A stretch of 64,000 nt of DNA, taken from the NCBI GenBank assembly GCA_030424595.1, contig JAUHWG010000014.1:178910-242909 (forward strand). Reading direction: 5' to 3'. Position 1 is the stretch's first letter. Every line of letters starts with the position of its first letter. This document shows, in pieces, positions 43,512-53,319 of the stretch. The translations under genes were made by a program, and so were the position numbers. This DNA is from Polyangia bacterium (GTDB lineage Bacteria > Myxococcota_A > Polyangia > Nannocystales > Nannocystaceae). A model generated the notes under the pieces. It saw only the letters and a list, made by a program, of their open reading frames with translations. It was not told the origin of the DNA and did not search any database.

Positions 43512-44234
43512 TCACGGGGGCGGGACTTCGACGATCAATCCATCGCCGAGCACGTCGACCTCGAGCGCCGCCGGGGCGCAGAGGAGGATGAGGTCGCCTG
43601 TGCCGGTCATCGTCCCGCGGATCGTCCCGTTCGCGCAGAGGCGTACGTGCGCGGAGCTACCGTGCTCTAGGGTCACATCCCCGGCGACGAGGTCGTTGCC
43701 GTTGACGGTCGCCGCGTCGGCGGTGACGAGCGCGACCGTCATGATGGTGCCGTCGAGGGTGAGCGCCGAGTCCCCGCGGAGATCGGCGTCCAGGGTCGCG
43801 AGGGCTCCGACGGCGTCGATCGTCGACTGATCGCGACCGTCGAGCGCAAGCCCACCGCTGACGAGGCCTTGGATTGTCAGGGAGGAGGCGCCGCTGACAT
43901 AGGCCTCCTCGACGTTGGCCGTCGCGACGCGGACCTCGGGCGCCGTCGACGGTCGGGTCTCGGACGTCGCTGTGAGTCCGAGGCCGAGAACGTCGGTGGA
44001 GTGGAGCTCGGTGATGATCCGATCGATGAGGTTGGCGTCGCCGAGGACCTCGAGGCTCGCCCCTTGGACGAGGTCAGGGTCGAGGGCGACATCGACCACG
44101 AGCCCGTCGAAGACTTCGATCCGGCGGATCGGGTCGTCGATCGTGCGGCTCTCGCGGGTCAGGTCGCCGTCGCCGACGATCGGACAGCCGCCCGCGCAGA
44201 GCACTCCGAGGCCGAACGCGAGCGGACGGATCAC
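43512..44234 (-). CDS. Lipoprotein with head-GIN-like (DUF2807-type) beta-helix domain
   Basis: 240 aa from GTG 44234. A lipoprotein signal ends at GGC (VLCAGGC, Cys about 17), followed by a spacer. The rest is strand-rich: RTIDDPIRRIEVFDGLVVDV, ASLEVLGDANLIDRI, AYVSGASSLTIQGL, ADLRGDSALTLDGTI, TGTGDLILLC. This matches the putative auto-transporter adhesin/head-GIN family (DUF2807), which folds as stacked beta coils and sits at the envelope. TATCCT ends 7 nt before the GTG with no RBS, so a leaderless message is likely. The coils are short and alternate acidic/small residues. Confidence 0.78.
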   Translation of the reverse strand: MIRPLAFGLGVLCAGGCPIVGDGDLTRESRTIDDPIRRIEVFDGLVVDVALDPDLVQGASLEVLGDANLIDRIITELHSTDVLGLGLTATSETRPSTAPEVRVATANVEEAYVSGASSLTIQGLVSGGLALDGRDQSTIDAVGALATLDADLRGDSALTLDGTIMTVALVTADAATVNGNDLVAGDVTLEHGSSAHVRLCANGTIRGTMTGTGDLILLCAPAALEVDVLGDGLIVEVPPP

Positions 44235-44241
44235 GGCAGAG

Positions 44242-44247
44242 AGGATA
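44242..44247 (-). promoter_or_regulatory. -10-like box, possible leaderless start
   Basis: TATCCT on the minus strand ends 7 nt before GTG 44234. No Shine-Dalgarno lies between. Confidence 0.4.
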
Positions 44248-44368
44248 CCGCGGGGGCAGGGGGGCAGCGCGCTCTCTTCGAGCCCTGCGGTACGAGGTCC
44301 GCGCTCACCTGGCGGGACCTCGACCCTCGCCGCGCTTCGGGGGTAGGATCGTGGCAGCGTGGTCCCCT

Positions 44369-44416
44369 GGGCGATAGGGCGATGGGGCGATGGGGCGATA
44401 GGGCGATAGGGCGATG
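44369..44416 (+). repeat. Six perfect 8-bp units GGGCGAT(A/G) directly before a start codon
   Basis: GGGCGATA/GGGCGATG repeats six times without error, ending 5 nt before ATG 44422. It replaces the usual RBS position, so copy number could alter translation or promoter spacing of the following gene. Confidence 0.95.
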
Positions 44417-44421
44417 ATTCG

Positions 44422-45117
44422 ATGATCAACTTCATGGGCATCCTGACCCTGCTCGTGGCCGTCCTGATCGGCGCGACGCTCTTCGAGGTCTTCCCCGCCT
44501 TGGGCGGCGACGCCCGCATCGCGGTCGGAGCGCTCGTTCTCTTCGCGACCAGCCTGCTCGCCGAGCTCGTCGGCGTGCAGCCGCGGGTCCTCTTCCTGGT
44601 CCCGCTGTGGCTGGCGGCGCTAGTCGCCATCGGCGTCTATGTTCATGACCACCACGGCGTGCTCGCGGTCGTCGGCCTCGTCGCCTGCGCGATCGCCCTC
44701 CAGGGGTTGATGATGGTGATCGGCGCCTACCACGAGCGTCGCCGCGAGCGCAGGGAGCTCGGCCAGCGCCTCCAGGAGATCGATCTCGGCGGGCTGAACC
44801 CCGCCTTCGATCAGGCGTGGGAGACCCTCTCCGAGTCGATCCTGATCCCGAGGGTGACCCCGTGGACCGGCGAGCTCCTCAAGAACAATCGGCGCTCCGC
44901 GGAGCTCCTCTTGGCCTGGATGGAGGGGCGGATCCCGGAGCCGCGGCTCCTCCGGCGAGCCGTCTTGGCCTTCGCCGAGGGAGCGCTTGAGCCGGCGAAG
45001 GTCGACGCTGACAAGCTCCGCCAGGAGGCTGAGCGGATGCGTTCGATGATCCTCCATCGCGACGCGTTGGCGAAGAAGACCGCGGCGCTCCGAGAGCTCG
45101 CGGCGGCCTCGGGCTGA
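44422..45117 (+). CDS. Membrane protein of unknown function
   Basis: 231 aa. Three or four hydrophobic segments fill the first ~115 residues (GILTLLVAVLIGATLFEVFPAL; RIAVGALVLFATSLLAELVG; FLVPLWLAALVAIGVYVH; AVVGLVACAIALQGLMMVIGA), followed by a ~110-residue soluble C-terminal part with amphipathic helices (RRERRELGQRLQEID ... LRQEAERMRSMILHRDALAKKTAALREL), suggesting a coiled coil. No known family was recognised. It diverges from the lipoprotein gene at 43512. The only promoter-proximal feature is the 8-bp array; the RBS would have to lie inside it. Confidence 0.78.
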   Translation: MINFMGILTLLVAVLIGATLFEVFPALGGDARIAVGALVLFATSLLAELVGVQPRVLFLVPLWLAALVAIGVYVHDHHGVLAVVGLVACAIALQGLMMVIGAYHERRRERRELGQRLQEIDLGGLNPAFDQAWETLSESILIPRVTPWTGELLKNNRRSAELLLAWMEGRIPEPRLLRRAVLAFAEGALEPAKVDADKLRQEAERMRSMILHRDALAKKTAALRELAAASG

Positions 45118-45215
45118 GGGCCGCACGAGGTGCCCGCGAGGGGCCCCGCTGGATGTGGCCGGCCGCTCTACGTCATGGCGAGTGTCGGGCGCCGTCCCGT
45201 GCTCGCGGCCGAGTC

Positions 45216-46274
45216 CTAGCCGGCGATCGCGGCGCGGAGCTCGGCCGCCGTAAAGACCCCGCGCTCGGTCACGTAGCCGTCGACCAGCTCCGCCGGGGTC
45301 ACGTCAAAGGCGGGGTTGCGGGCGCCGACGCCGAGCGGCGTCATCCGCCGGTCGCCGTGGACGTGGATCTCGAGGGCGTCGCGCTCCTCGATCGGGATCG
45401 CCGCGCCGTCGGCGAGGGAGGCGTCGATCGTCGTCCACGGCCCCGCGACATAGAAGGGGATCCGGTGGTGACGGCAGAGCACGGCGACGGTGTAGGTGCC
45501 GATCTTGTTGGCGACATCGCCGTTGCGGGCGATCCGATCGGCGCCGACGATCGCCGCCTTGATCTCGCCGCGCGACATCAGGTAGCCCGCCATATTGTCG
45601 GCGATCACCTCGACCGGGATCCCGTCGCGGTGGAGCTCCCAGGCGGTGAGGCGGGCGCCCTGGAGGACGGGGCGGGTCTCGTCGGCGAAGACTTGGATCC
45701 GCTTGCCCATGGCGTAGGCTCGGCGGATCACGCCGAGGGCGGTCCCGACCCCCGCGGTCGCCAGGGCGCCGGTGTTGCAGTGGGTGAGCACGCCGCCGGC
45801 GTCTGGGAGGAGCGGAGCGCCATGGGCCGACATCGCCAGGCAGCTCTCGAGCTCGCGCTGGGTGTGGCTCACGGCGATCTCGCGGATGGCGCTGCGGAGG
45901 GTCGCGGCTGTGGTCTCCGGCGGCTGGGCGGCGACGCCCTCGCGGAGCTCGCGGAGGGCGACGAAGAGGTTGACCGCGGTCGGCCTGGTGTGGGCCAGGC
46001 GGTCGAGGGCGGCGGCCGTCGCCGCGCGAAAGCCTGCGGGCTCCTCCGGGAAGCTCCAGGCGCAGGCGGCGAGGCCGAGGGCGGCCGCGCAGGCGATCGC
46101 TGGGGCGCCGCGGACCGCGAGGGACTCGATCGCCAGGGCGAGCGCCTCGACCTCACGGATCTCGAGCCAACGCTCTTCGCCCGGGAGGGCGCGCTGATCG
46201 AGGAGGTGGAGGGTCTTGCCGTCGTCGGAGAGGCGGAAGGCGCGGACGCCGAGGAGCTGCTCATCGGTGGGCAT
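45216..46274 (-). CDS. mtnA: S-methyl-5-thioribose-1-phosphate isomerase
   Basis: 352 aa, typical of MtnA, which converts methylthioribose-1-phosphate to methylthioribulose-1-phosphate in the methionine salvage pathway. Motifs: AVRGAPAIACAAALGLA, THTRPTAVNL-like HTRPTAVNLF, the catalytic Cys166 in LTHCNTGALATAG, FADETRPVLQGARLTAWEL, VIADNMAGYLMSRGEI and the catalytic Asp246 in GADRIARNGDVANKIGTY. It is distinguished from eIF2B subunits by the Cys and Asp. No other methionine-salvage gene is adjacent, so it seems to be a lone gene. Confidence 0.96.
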   Translation of the reverse strand: MPTDEQLLGVRAFRLSDDGKTLHLLDQRALPGEERWLEIREVEALALAIESLAVRGAPAIACAAALGLAACAWSFPEEPAGFRAATAAALDRLAHTRPTAVNLFVALRELREGVAAQPPETTAATLRSAIREIAVSHTQRELESCLAMSAHGAPLLPDAGGVLTHCNTGALATAGVGTALGVIRRAYAMGKRIQVFADETRPVLQGARLTAWELHRDGIPVEVIADNMAGYLMSRGEIKAAIVGADRIARNGDVANKIGTYTVAVLCRHHRIPFYVAGPWTTIDASLADGAAIPIEERDALEIHVHGDRRMTPLGVGARNPAFDVTPAELVDGYVTERGVFTAAELRAAIAG

Positions 46275-46581
46275 GGGGGGAACCTCATAGGGGCGGCCAT
46301 GGGGCTCGCCGACGCCCGCACCCTAGCAGTCTGCGGCTCGCTTCGTCATGCCCGCGGGGCGGCGGAGGCTAGGTGGTGGAGCGTCCGCGTGCGGGCCGTC
46401 CGGCGTCGCCTCGCCGGCCCCCTGGGCGACGGCTGGCGAGCCGCGCCCGCTGAGGGTCCCGCGGGCGGGGCGAAGCGCGCGTCGGACGAGTCTGCGGAGT
46501 CGGACACCGCACCGCACCGCTCTCCCCGCTCTGACGCCGCCTTTGGTGACAGCGCAGCCCGCTCGGGGTACACCTGTTTGG
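46275..46581. other. Intergenic gap, 307 bp, no gene recognised
   Basis: A divergent gap between mtnA and a lipoprotein gene. TACACC (46569-46574) near its right end may be the -10 of the lipoprotein gene, ending 7 nt before ATG 46582. Nothing else was recognised. Confidence 0.45.
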
Positions 46582-47523
46582 ATGGTGCCGAAGAACGCGG
46601 CACGCGCGGGTCTCGGGCTGGCCTTCGCGTTCGGAGCGCTTGGGGTCGTCGCCTCCTGCTCCGCGGTCGAGGAGGACGGGCGCGTGATCCGTGCGCTCGA
46701 CGACGAGGCTGGCTCCCGCCTGGCGCAGGTTCACGTCGTGCTCCAGCCGCAGCCCGACCCGCTCGGCGTCGAGCCTCAGCTCGACATCTCGGCCCACTTC
46801 GTCCACTACCGCGGCTTCGACGAGGACGCGGTCCGCACCCGGGTCGGCCTCGGGGCGCTCCCCTTCGAGCGCCTGAAGATGGGCGCATGTGTCGCCAGCG
46901 AGTCCCTCGAGGGCATGGCGCTGCGCGACCTGCCGGCGCCCGCGGAGCGCGAGCTCCAGCTCGTCGACGCCGGAAACGTTCAGCTGCGGCTCGGCGAGAT
47001 GGTCAGCGACGTGCCGCTGGTGCTCATCCCGGATCTCCTGCCCTACATGTCCGGCGTCGAGTACGAGCAGGTGGTCGACGCCTTGCCGTCGGTCTTCATC
47101 TACGACGCTCTTCGCGAGCTGAGCGTCGACATCGAGGGCTCGGGCGACGATGAGATCCCGCCGACGATCCTGCGGGCGCCGCTGCCGGTCCAGCTCGGCC
47201 TGGAGGCCCGCAGGGGCCTCGACGCCTCGGTGATCGAGCTGCGTTGGCGGGCCAACCGCCGCAGCGACGCGCCCTTGATCATCCGCATCGCCGGCTATGT
47301 CGGCTCGGAGCCGCTGGGCGCCGAGGTGACCTGCGCGACGCTCGACCGCGGCTTCTTCCGCCTCGACCTCCGCGAGCTCCGCGAGCTCGGCCTGGGGGAC
47401 GCCGGCGAAGGCCTGCACCTGCGGGCGAGCCGCTACCAGACCTCGACGTTCGACGCGGGGGAGTTTGTCGGCGGCGACTTCATCGTCGAGGTCCGCGACA
47501 GCCAGTTCATCGTCCTCCGCTAG
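46582..47523 (+). CDS. Predicted lipoprotein, unknown function
   Basis: 313 aa. The signal peptide (ARAGLGLAFAFGALGVVASC) ends in a lipobox, VASC (Cys about 26). The mature protein is strand-rich, with a repeated feel of hydrophobic-acidic segments (RVIRALDDEAG, LQLVDAGNVQLRLGEMVSD, LPVQLGLEARRGLDASVIELRW, DFIVEVRDSQFIVLR). No recognisable family. TACACC ends 7 nt before the ATG with no RBS, compatible with leaderless translation. It lies in a run of plus-strand secreted proteins (46.6-50.2 kb), but the 243-bp gap downstream argues against an operon. Confidence 0.75.
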   Translation: MVPKNAARAGLGLAFAFGALGVVASCSAVEEDGRVIRALDDEAGSRLAQVHVVLQPQPDPLGVEPQLDISAHFVHYRGFDEDAVRTRVGLGALPFERLKMGACVASESLEGMALRDLPAPAERELQLVDAGNVQLRLGEMVSDVPLVLIPDLLPYMSGVEYEQVVDALPSVFIYDALRELSVDIEGSGDDEIPPTILRAPLPVQLGLEARRGLDASVIELRWRANRRSDAPLIIRIAGYVGSEPLGAEVTCATLDRGFFRLDLRELRELGLGDAGEGLHLRASRYQTSTFDAGEFVGGDFIVEVRDSQFIVLR

Positions 47524-47579
47524 CGGAGGTCAGCCCCGGCTCGACAGAGTTCGACGAGGATCCTCGTCGTCCTCCCGTC

Positions 47580-47715
47580 GTCCTCCCGTCGTCGGCGGCA
47601 CGTCGCTTCGTCAGCGGCGCGTCGGCGGCACCTCGGCGGCACGTCGGAGGGTTCGTCGGCGGCGCGTCGGCGGCGCGTCGGCGGCTGTCAGCGGCTGTCA
47701 GCGGCTGTCAGCGCC
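47580..47715. repeat. Low-complexity GTCGGCGGC-type repeats
   Basis: Short degenerate direct repeats (GGCGCGTCG, CTCCCGTCGTC) end in three copies of CGGCTGTCAG. They fill most of the gap between two plus-strand genes. No coding capacity. Confidence 0.75.
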
Positions 47716-47754
47716 GGGGTGTCGCTCTGGGCCGAAGATCGGCGGAAGATCGGC

Positions 47755-47760
47755 TATGGT
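47755..47760 (+). promoter_or_regulatory. -10-like box, possible leaderless start
   Basis: TATGGT ends 6 nt before ATG 47767 of the peroxiredoxin gene, with no Shine-Dalgarno between. Confidence 0.4.
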
Positions 47761-47766
47761 CTGGCG

Positions 47767-48408
47767 ATGTCGCGCGCGTTTCTCCTCTCTCTCGGCCTGG
47801 TCACCGCCGCAGCGACGGCGGGCGCGGGCGCCTGTCAGCCAGTGCAGCGGCCTGACGGCGGTGAAGGCCCGCTCGCGGTCGGGGCGATGGCGCCGGCCCT
47901 GACGGCGAAGGATCATCGCGGCGAGACGGTCGACCTGGCGGCGCTGCGCGGTCAGCCTGTGCTCGTCTACTTCTACCCGAAGGACGGGACCCCGGGCTGC
48001 ACCAAGGAGGCCTGTGCGATCCGCGATGTCTGGGGCTACTACGTCGTCGCCGGGGTCGCGGTGATCGGCGTCTCGACCGATGACGACGCCTCCCACGCGG
48101 CCTTCGCCGAGGAGCACAAGCTGCCCTTCGCCCTGGTCTCCGATCCGGAGCTCGTCTGGGCGAAGGCCTTCGGCGTGACCTCGTCCTTTAAGATCCTCCA
48201 CCGCACGAGCTTCTTGCTCGACGAGCAGGGCCGGATCGACAAGATCTATCTCGACGTCGATCCCGGGGTCCACGCAGATGAGGTGCTCGCCGACGTCAAG
48301 GCGCTCTATCGCAAGGACGGGGGCGCCGGCGCGACTGTTGAGGGCGATGGCGGGGGGCTCGGGGGCGGCGCGGATACGCCCGCGCAGGCCGTCCCGGGCG
48401 CCTCCTGA
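47767..48408 (+). CDS. bcp: Bcp-type peroxiredoxin, predicted lipoprotein
   Basis: 213 aa. Peroxiredoxin core (about 35-185): APALTAKDHRGETVDLAALRGQPVLVYFYPK, then DGTPGCTKEACAIRD with the peroxidatic Cys78 and resolving Cys83 four residues apart, typical of Bcp (atypical 2-Cys) enzymes that reduce alkyl hydroperoxides. GVSTDDDASHAAFAEEHKLP is the usual middle. It is unusual in having an N-terminal lipoprotein-like signal (LSLGLVTAAATAGAGAC, Cys23), so it should act at the envelope rather than in the cytosol. A Gly-rich tail follows the core. The -10-like TATGGT sits 6 nt before the ATG. Confidence 0.9.
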   Translation: MSRAFLLSLGLVTAAATAGAGACQPVQRPDGGEGPLAVGAMAPALTAKDHRGETVDLAALRGQPVLVYFYPKDGTPGCTKEACAIRDVWGYYVVAGVAVIGVSTDDDASHAAFAEEHKLPFALVSDPELVWAKAFGVTSSFKILHRTSFLLDEQGRIDKIYLDVDPGVHADEVLADVKALYRKDGGAGATVEGDGGGLGGGADTPAQAVPGAS

Positions 48409-48441
48409 GACGACGCCGGACGCTGGATCCGTGCGGGCTGG

Positions 48442-48447
48442 TAGGCT
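48442..48447 (+). promoter_or_regulatory. -10-like box, possible near-leaderless start
   Basis: TAGGCT ends 9 nt before ATG 48457; the gap is CGCACGGTC. The same GCACGGTC-ATG context occurs at the hypothetical gene start at 8478. Confidence 0.35.
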
Positions 48448-48456
48448 CGCACGGTC

Positions 48457-50232
<1,776 letters not shown>

Positions 50233-50402
50233 GCGACCGTCGCGCGGACCGAGACCCTGACGCCGCGCCGCCTCGGGTGGCTCGGCGTCGACTCTTGGAC
50301 CGGCGAGGTCGGCATGCTCACCGGGGCGTGACAGAGCGTGGCGCTCGAGATCGGCGCCATCGCTCCGTCGCACCCTCGCCGCCGATCGTCTAGAGGTGCT
50401 CC

Positions 50403-50420
50403 GACACCCCGCGGGGTGTC
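50403..50420. other. Perfect 18-bp palindrome between convergent genes
   Basis: GACACCCCGCGGGGTGTC is self-complementary over its full length. It could be an operator or a bidirectional terminator stem without a T tract. Confidence 0.55.
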
Positions 50421-50471
50421 ACGTCGACCGCCGCGAGTTCGAGGCGATGACCCACGCGCGGCCCGGTCGGA

Positions 50472-51848
50472 TCACGGGATCGAGAGCAGGATCATCTCCG
50501 GGCTCCCGGCGACGACGAGGTCGTCGAGGCCGTCGCCGTTGAGGTCACCGGCGACGCTCGCCGTGCTGTAGTTGGGCTCGAGTCCGGCGATCGCCAGGTC
50601 GACCGCGGGCCCCGGCCAGGGGTCGCCCCCGAGGAGCGCCCAGGTCGGGGCGTCGCCCAGGCCCACGAGGTCGTCGAGCTCGTCTGGGTTGAACCGGCCG
50701 ACGGCGAGGGTCATCGCCGTGTCCAGGGGCTCGAGAGCGCCGAGCTGACCGTCCGGGTCGATCGCCAGGTAGTAGACGGAGGGGTTGCCCAAGGTCCTGG
50801 CGAAGAGGGTGTGGCCGCCGAGACCGTCATCGGCGAGGTGGATCGTCTCGACCGAGGGCTCGACGGCGAGCGTTTCGCCGACCGTGAGAACGCCGAGGCC
50901 GTCGCCGGGGAAGGTCGCGATCTGGTCGTCGCCTGCGACGATCACGTCGAGCTCGCCGTCGCCGGTGATGTCGGCGGTGAGCACCGCGCTGAGGGGCGCC
51001 TCCGTCGGGAAGATCGACTCGACGAAGCCGCCCATCCCGTCGGCCATGAGAACGGTGAGCCCGTCTTTGCCGGCGACCGCGAGGTCATCCCTGCCGTCGC
51101 CGTCGAGATCACCCGCGGCGAGGTCCTTGGGAGGCGTCGACGGGACGTGCTCCGCAGGCTCCGCGAGGCCGCCAGCGCCGTCGCCCGCGAAGCTCCGGAC
51201 CATGGTGTTCTTCACCAGGAAGGCGACGTCGATGTGTCCGTCGCCGTCGAAGTCGCCCGTCGTCAGTCCGTTCGCCCACTCGTCGGGCGCGTCGACGTCG
51301 AGGCCGCTGGCGAGACCGCCGTCGCCGTCGCCAGGGGCTGTGAGGAGCGAGAACGCCGAGACAGCGTCGTGGACCCCAGGGAGGGTGAGGTCGTGGTGGT
51401 GATCGCCGACGATCGGGCAGGCGAAGGTGGCGATGACGATCAGATCGAGGGCGCCGTCCTCGTCGAGGTCGGCGAGCGCGAGATCGGTGATGTACTCGCC
51501 TTGGAGGGGGAGGCCCTCGAGGGGTACGCCCATGTAGCAGAGGACGCCCTCCTCGAAGGTCCCGTCGCCGCAGCCGGGGGGCAGCTCGGGGTCGCCGGTC
51601 GAGGTCGACTCTCCGTCGGTCGTGTCGGTCGTGTCGGTCGTGTCGGTCGTGTCGGTCGAGGTGGGATCGCCGGTCGGCCCGTCCGTGGAGGATGATGAGG
51701 TCGTGGTGCTCGTGCTCGGCTCACCGCTCGTCGACGAGCTGGTGTCTCCCTCACTCTCGGTGCTCTCGGTGCTCTCGGGGCTGGGCTGCGGGGTGCATGC
51801 GAGGAGCGATGAGGCGAGGGCGAGCGGGACAAGGGTCTTGCGAGGCAT
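50472..51848 (-). CDS. FG-GAP repeat lipoprotein
   Basis: 458 aa. Lipoprotein signal LALASSLLAC (Cys18), then a Ser/Thr/Glu-rich stalk (STESTESEGDTSSSTSGEPS ... TDTTDTTDTTDTT). The C-terminal ~350 residues form a beta-propeller of FG-GAP/VCBS repeats with Ca-type loops: DLDEDGALD, DFDGDGHID, DLDGDGRDD, DITGDGELD and DLNGDGLDD. It resembles integrin-alpha-type propellers and probably binds a ligand at the cell surface. AAGGA about 6 nt before the ATG is a normal RBS. The TDT tract has simple 9-bp DNA repeats (about 51620-51660). Confidence 0.9.
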   Translation of the reverse strand: MPRKTLVPLALASSLLACTPQPSPESTESTESEGDTSSSTSGEPSTSTTTSSSSTDGPTGDPTSTDTTDTTDTTDTTDGESTSTGDPELPPGCGDGTFEEGVLCYMGVPLEGLPLQGEYITDLALADLDEDGALDLIVIATFACPIVGDHHHDLTLPGVHDAVSAFSLLTAPGDGDGGLASGLDVDAPDEWANGLTTGDFDGDGHIDVAFLVKNTMVRSFAGDGAGGLAEPAEHVPSTPPKDLAAGDLDGDGRDDLAVAGKDGLTVLMADGMGGFVESIFPTEAPLSAVLTADITGDGELDVIVAGDDQIATFPGDGLGVLTVGETLAVEPSVETIHLADDGLGGHTLFARTLGNPSVYYLAIDPDGQLGALEPLDTAMTLAVGRFNPDELDDLVGLGDAPTWALLGGDPWPGPAVDLAIAGLEPNYSTASVAGDLNGDGLDDLVVAGSPEMILLSIP

Positions 51849-51978
51849 CGGCGTTCCTTGGCTCTTGGCGTGGAGCCCTCGATTACACGCACGGGATCTC
51901 AGCGCGGTCCATAGTTTTCCTCATTTCGTACCGGCGTACGTCGGCGACCTGTGGCCCTCTCGCGTTATCTACAGTCCG

Positions 51979-53319
51979 CTAGCCTGCCTTGGGACCGAGC
52001 TCGATCCGGAGGTGGCGGGGGTAGAAGCCGTCGGCGAGCTCGAGCTCGCCGGCCTCCCCCTCGGCCCGCCGCAGGTCTGGGCGCGCGAGCACGGGGGTCA
52101 GGAGGAGGGGGAGCATCGCCTGACCGGCGAAGCGGCCGAAGCACTCGTGGAGGCCGTGTCCGAAGTGCATGTAGTGGTAGTCGGGGCGGTCCGTGCGGAT
52201 CGATCGAGGGGCGTCGAGTTCGAAGCTGTCGACCATCGCCGAGGCGAGTGAGGCGAAGACGAGGGTCCCCTTGGGGATCAGCGTCACCCTGCGGTTGCCC
52301 TGGGAGAGCCGGTAGTCCTGGGTCGCCCGGCGAAAGAGGCCCGGGTTTATCGGGTTTAGGCGCAGCGCCTCCCAGAGATAGGCGCGGACGGTGTCGACGT
52401 CGCCAGCGCGGGCGGCGGTCTGGGCCTTCGCGAGCTCCTCGGGGTGGCGGAGCAGCTCGTCGAGGGCGAGGGCTGCGGAGCGGGCCATCAGCGTCGCCGT
52501 GCCGTAGACGTAGATCATCAGCGTTGAGCGGATCGAGAGGTCGTCGGCGCCCGCTTGGCCGAGCTCCTGGAGCTTGAGCAGGCGACCGAGGACGTCGTCT
52601 TCGTCGCGGCGATCGAGCTTGCGCGCGGCGATCGTCGCGTTGACATGGGCGGCGAACTCGGCGGCCGCGGCGAGGGAGGGCTCCGAGACAGCCGGGTCGT
52701 CCTTGATGTCGCCGAAGACGTAGCGGAAGATCGACTCTGCCCAGCAGGCGAGCTGACCGGGCTGCGGATCCGGGAGGCCGATGTACTCGCCTATCACCTG
52801 GAGGGGGAGGACGCCGGCGAGGTCCGTGACCAGGTCGAGCGAGCCCTCGGCGGCGTCGACGATCGCCGCTGCGCGCTCGCGGGTGGGCGCGGCGAGCCGC
52901 GCCTCGATGTCTTCGCGGCGAAAGGTCAGGCGCATGAGGCTGACGTCGCGCATGTACTCCGCGGTGTTCGGGCCGCCGACCGCCCCGCGTCCGCCGACCG
53001 CCGCGAGCTTGGGCGTGTAGAGGGTCTGGAAGACGTCGCCGAGGGCGAGCACCTCCTGGACGTCGTCAAAGCGGGTGATGATCGCGACGTCCTTGTGGAC
53101 GACGATCGGTCGGATCCGCCGGAGGATCGCGAAGAGCTCGTCGGTGTGCTCAAAGGCGAAGCTCTTCAGCTTGTCTGTCAGCCCGTCGAGGTCTTCGCGG
53201 ACGGTCGAGAGCCCCCGCGAGACCACCTCAGAGACATCCTCGCGGATGTCTTTGGATGTCTCGTCGAGCCTTCCGGCGACGTCGTCGTACTTGTCCTTGA
53301 GAAAAGAGAGAAATGACAT
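51979..53319 (-). CDS. Cytochrome P450-like protein with altered I-helix
   Basis: 446 aa. The P450 fold is clear: ExxR as EALR (Glu317, Arg320) and heme-Cys loop HFGHGLHECFGR (Cys393). The oxygen-activation motif in the I helix, normally AGxD/E-T, reads YGTATL: the conserved acid is Ala275 and Ala is Tyr272, with Thr276 retained. That suggests altered or peroxygenase-type chemistry. The N-terminal ~55 residues form a charged amphipathic helix (LKDKYDDVAGRLDETSKDIRE) instead of a membrane anchor, so it may associate with membranes peripherally. No ferredoxin or reductase gene is next to it. The substrate is unknown; a fatty-acid-type compound is only a guess. Confidence 0.9.
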   Translation of the reverse strand: MSFLSFLKDKYDDVAGRLDETSKDIREDVSEVVSRGLSTVREDLDGLTDKLKSFAFEHTDELFAILRRIRPIVVHKDVAIITRFDDVQEVLALGDVFQTLYTPKLAAVGGRGAVGGPNTAEYMRDVSLMRLTFRREDIEARLAAPTRERAAAIVDAAEGSLDLVTDLAGVLPLQVIGEYIGLPDPQPGQLACWAESIFRYVFGDIKDDPAVSEPSLAAAAEFAAHVNATIAARKLDRRDEDDVLGRLLKLQELGQAGADDLSIRSTLMIYVYGTATLMARSAALALDELLRHPEELAKAQTAARAGDVDTVRAYLWEALRLNPINPGLFRRATQDYRLSQGNRRVTLIPKGTLVFASLASAMVDSFELDAPRSIRTDRPDYHYMHFGHGLHECFGRFAGQAMLPLLLTPVLARPDLRRAEGEAGELELADGFYPRHLRIELGPKAG

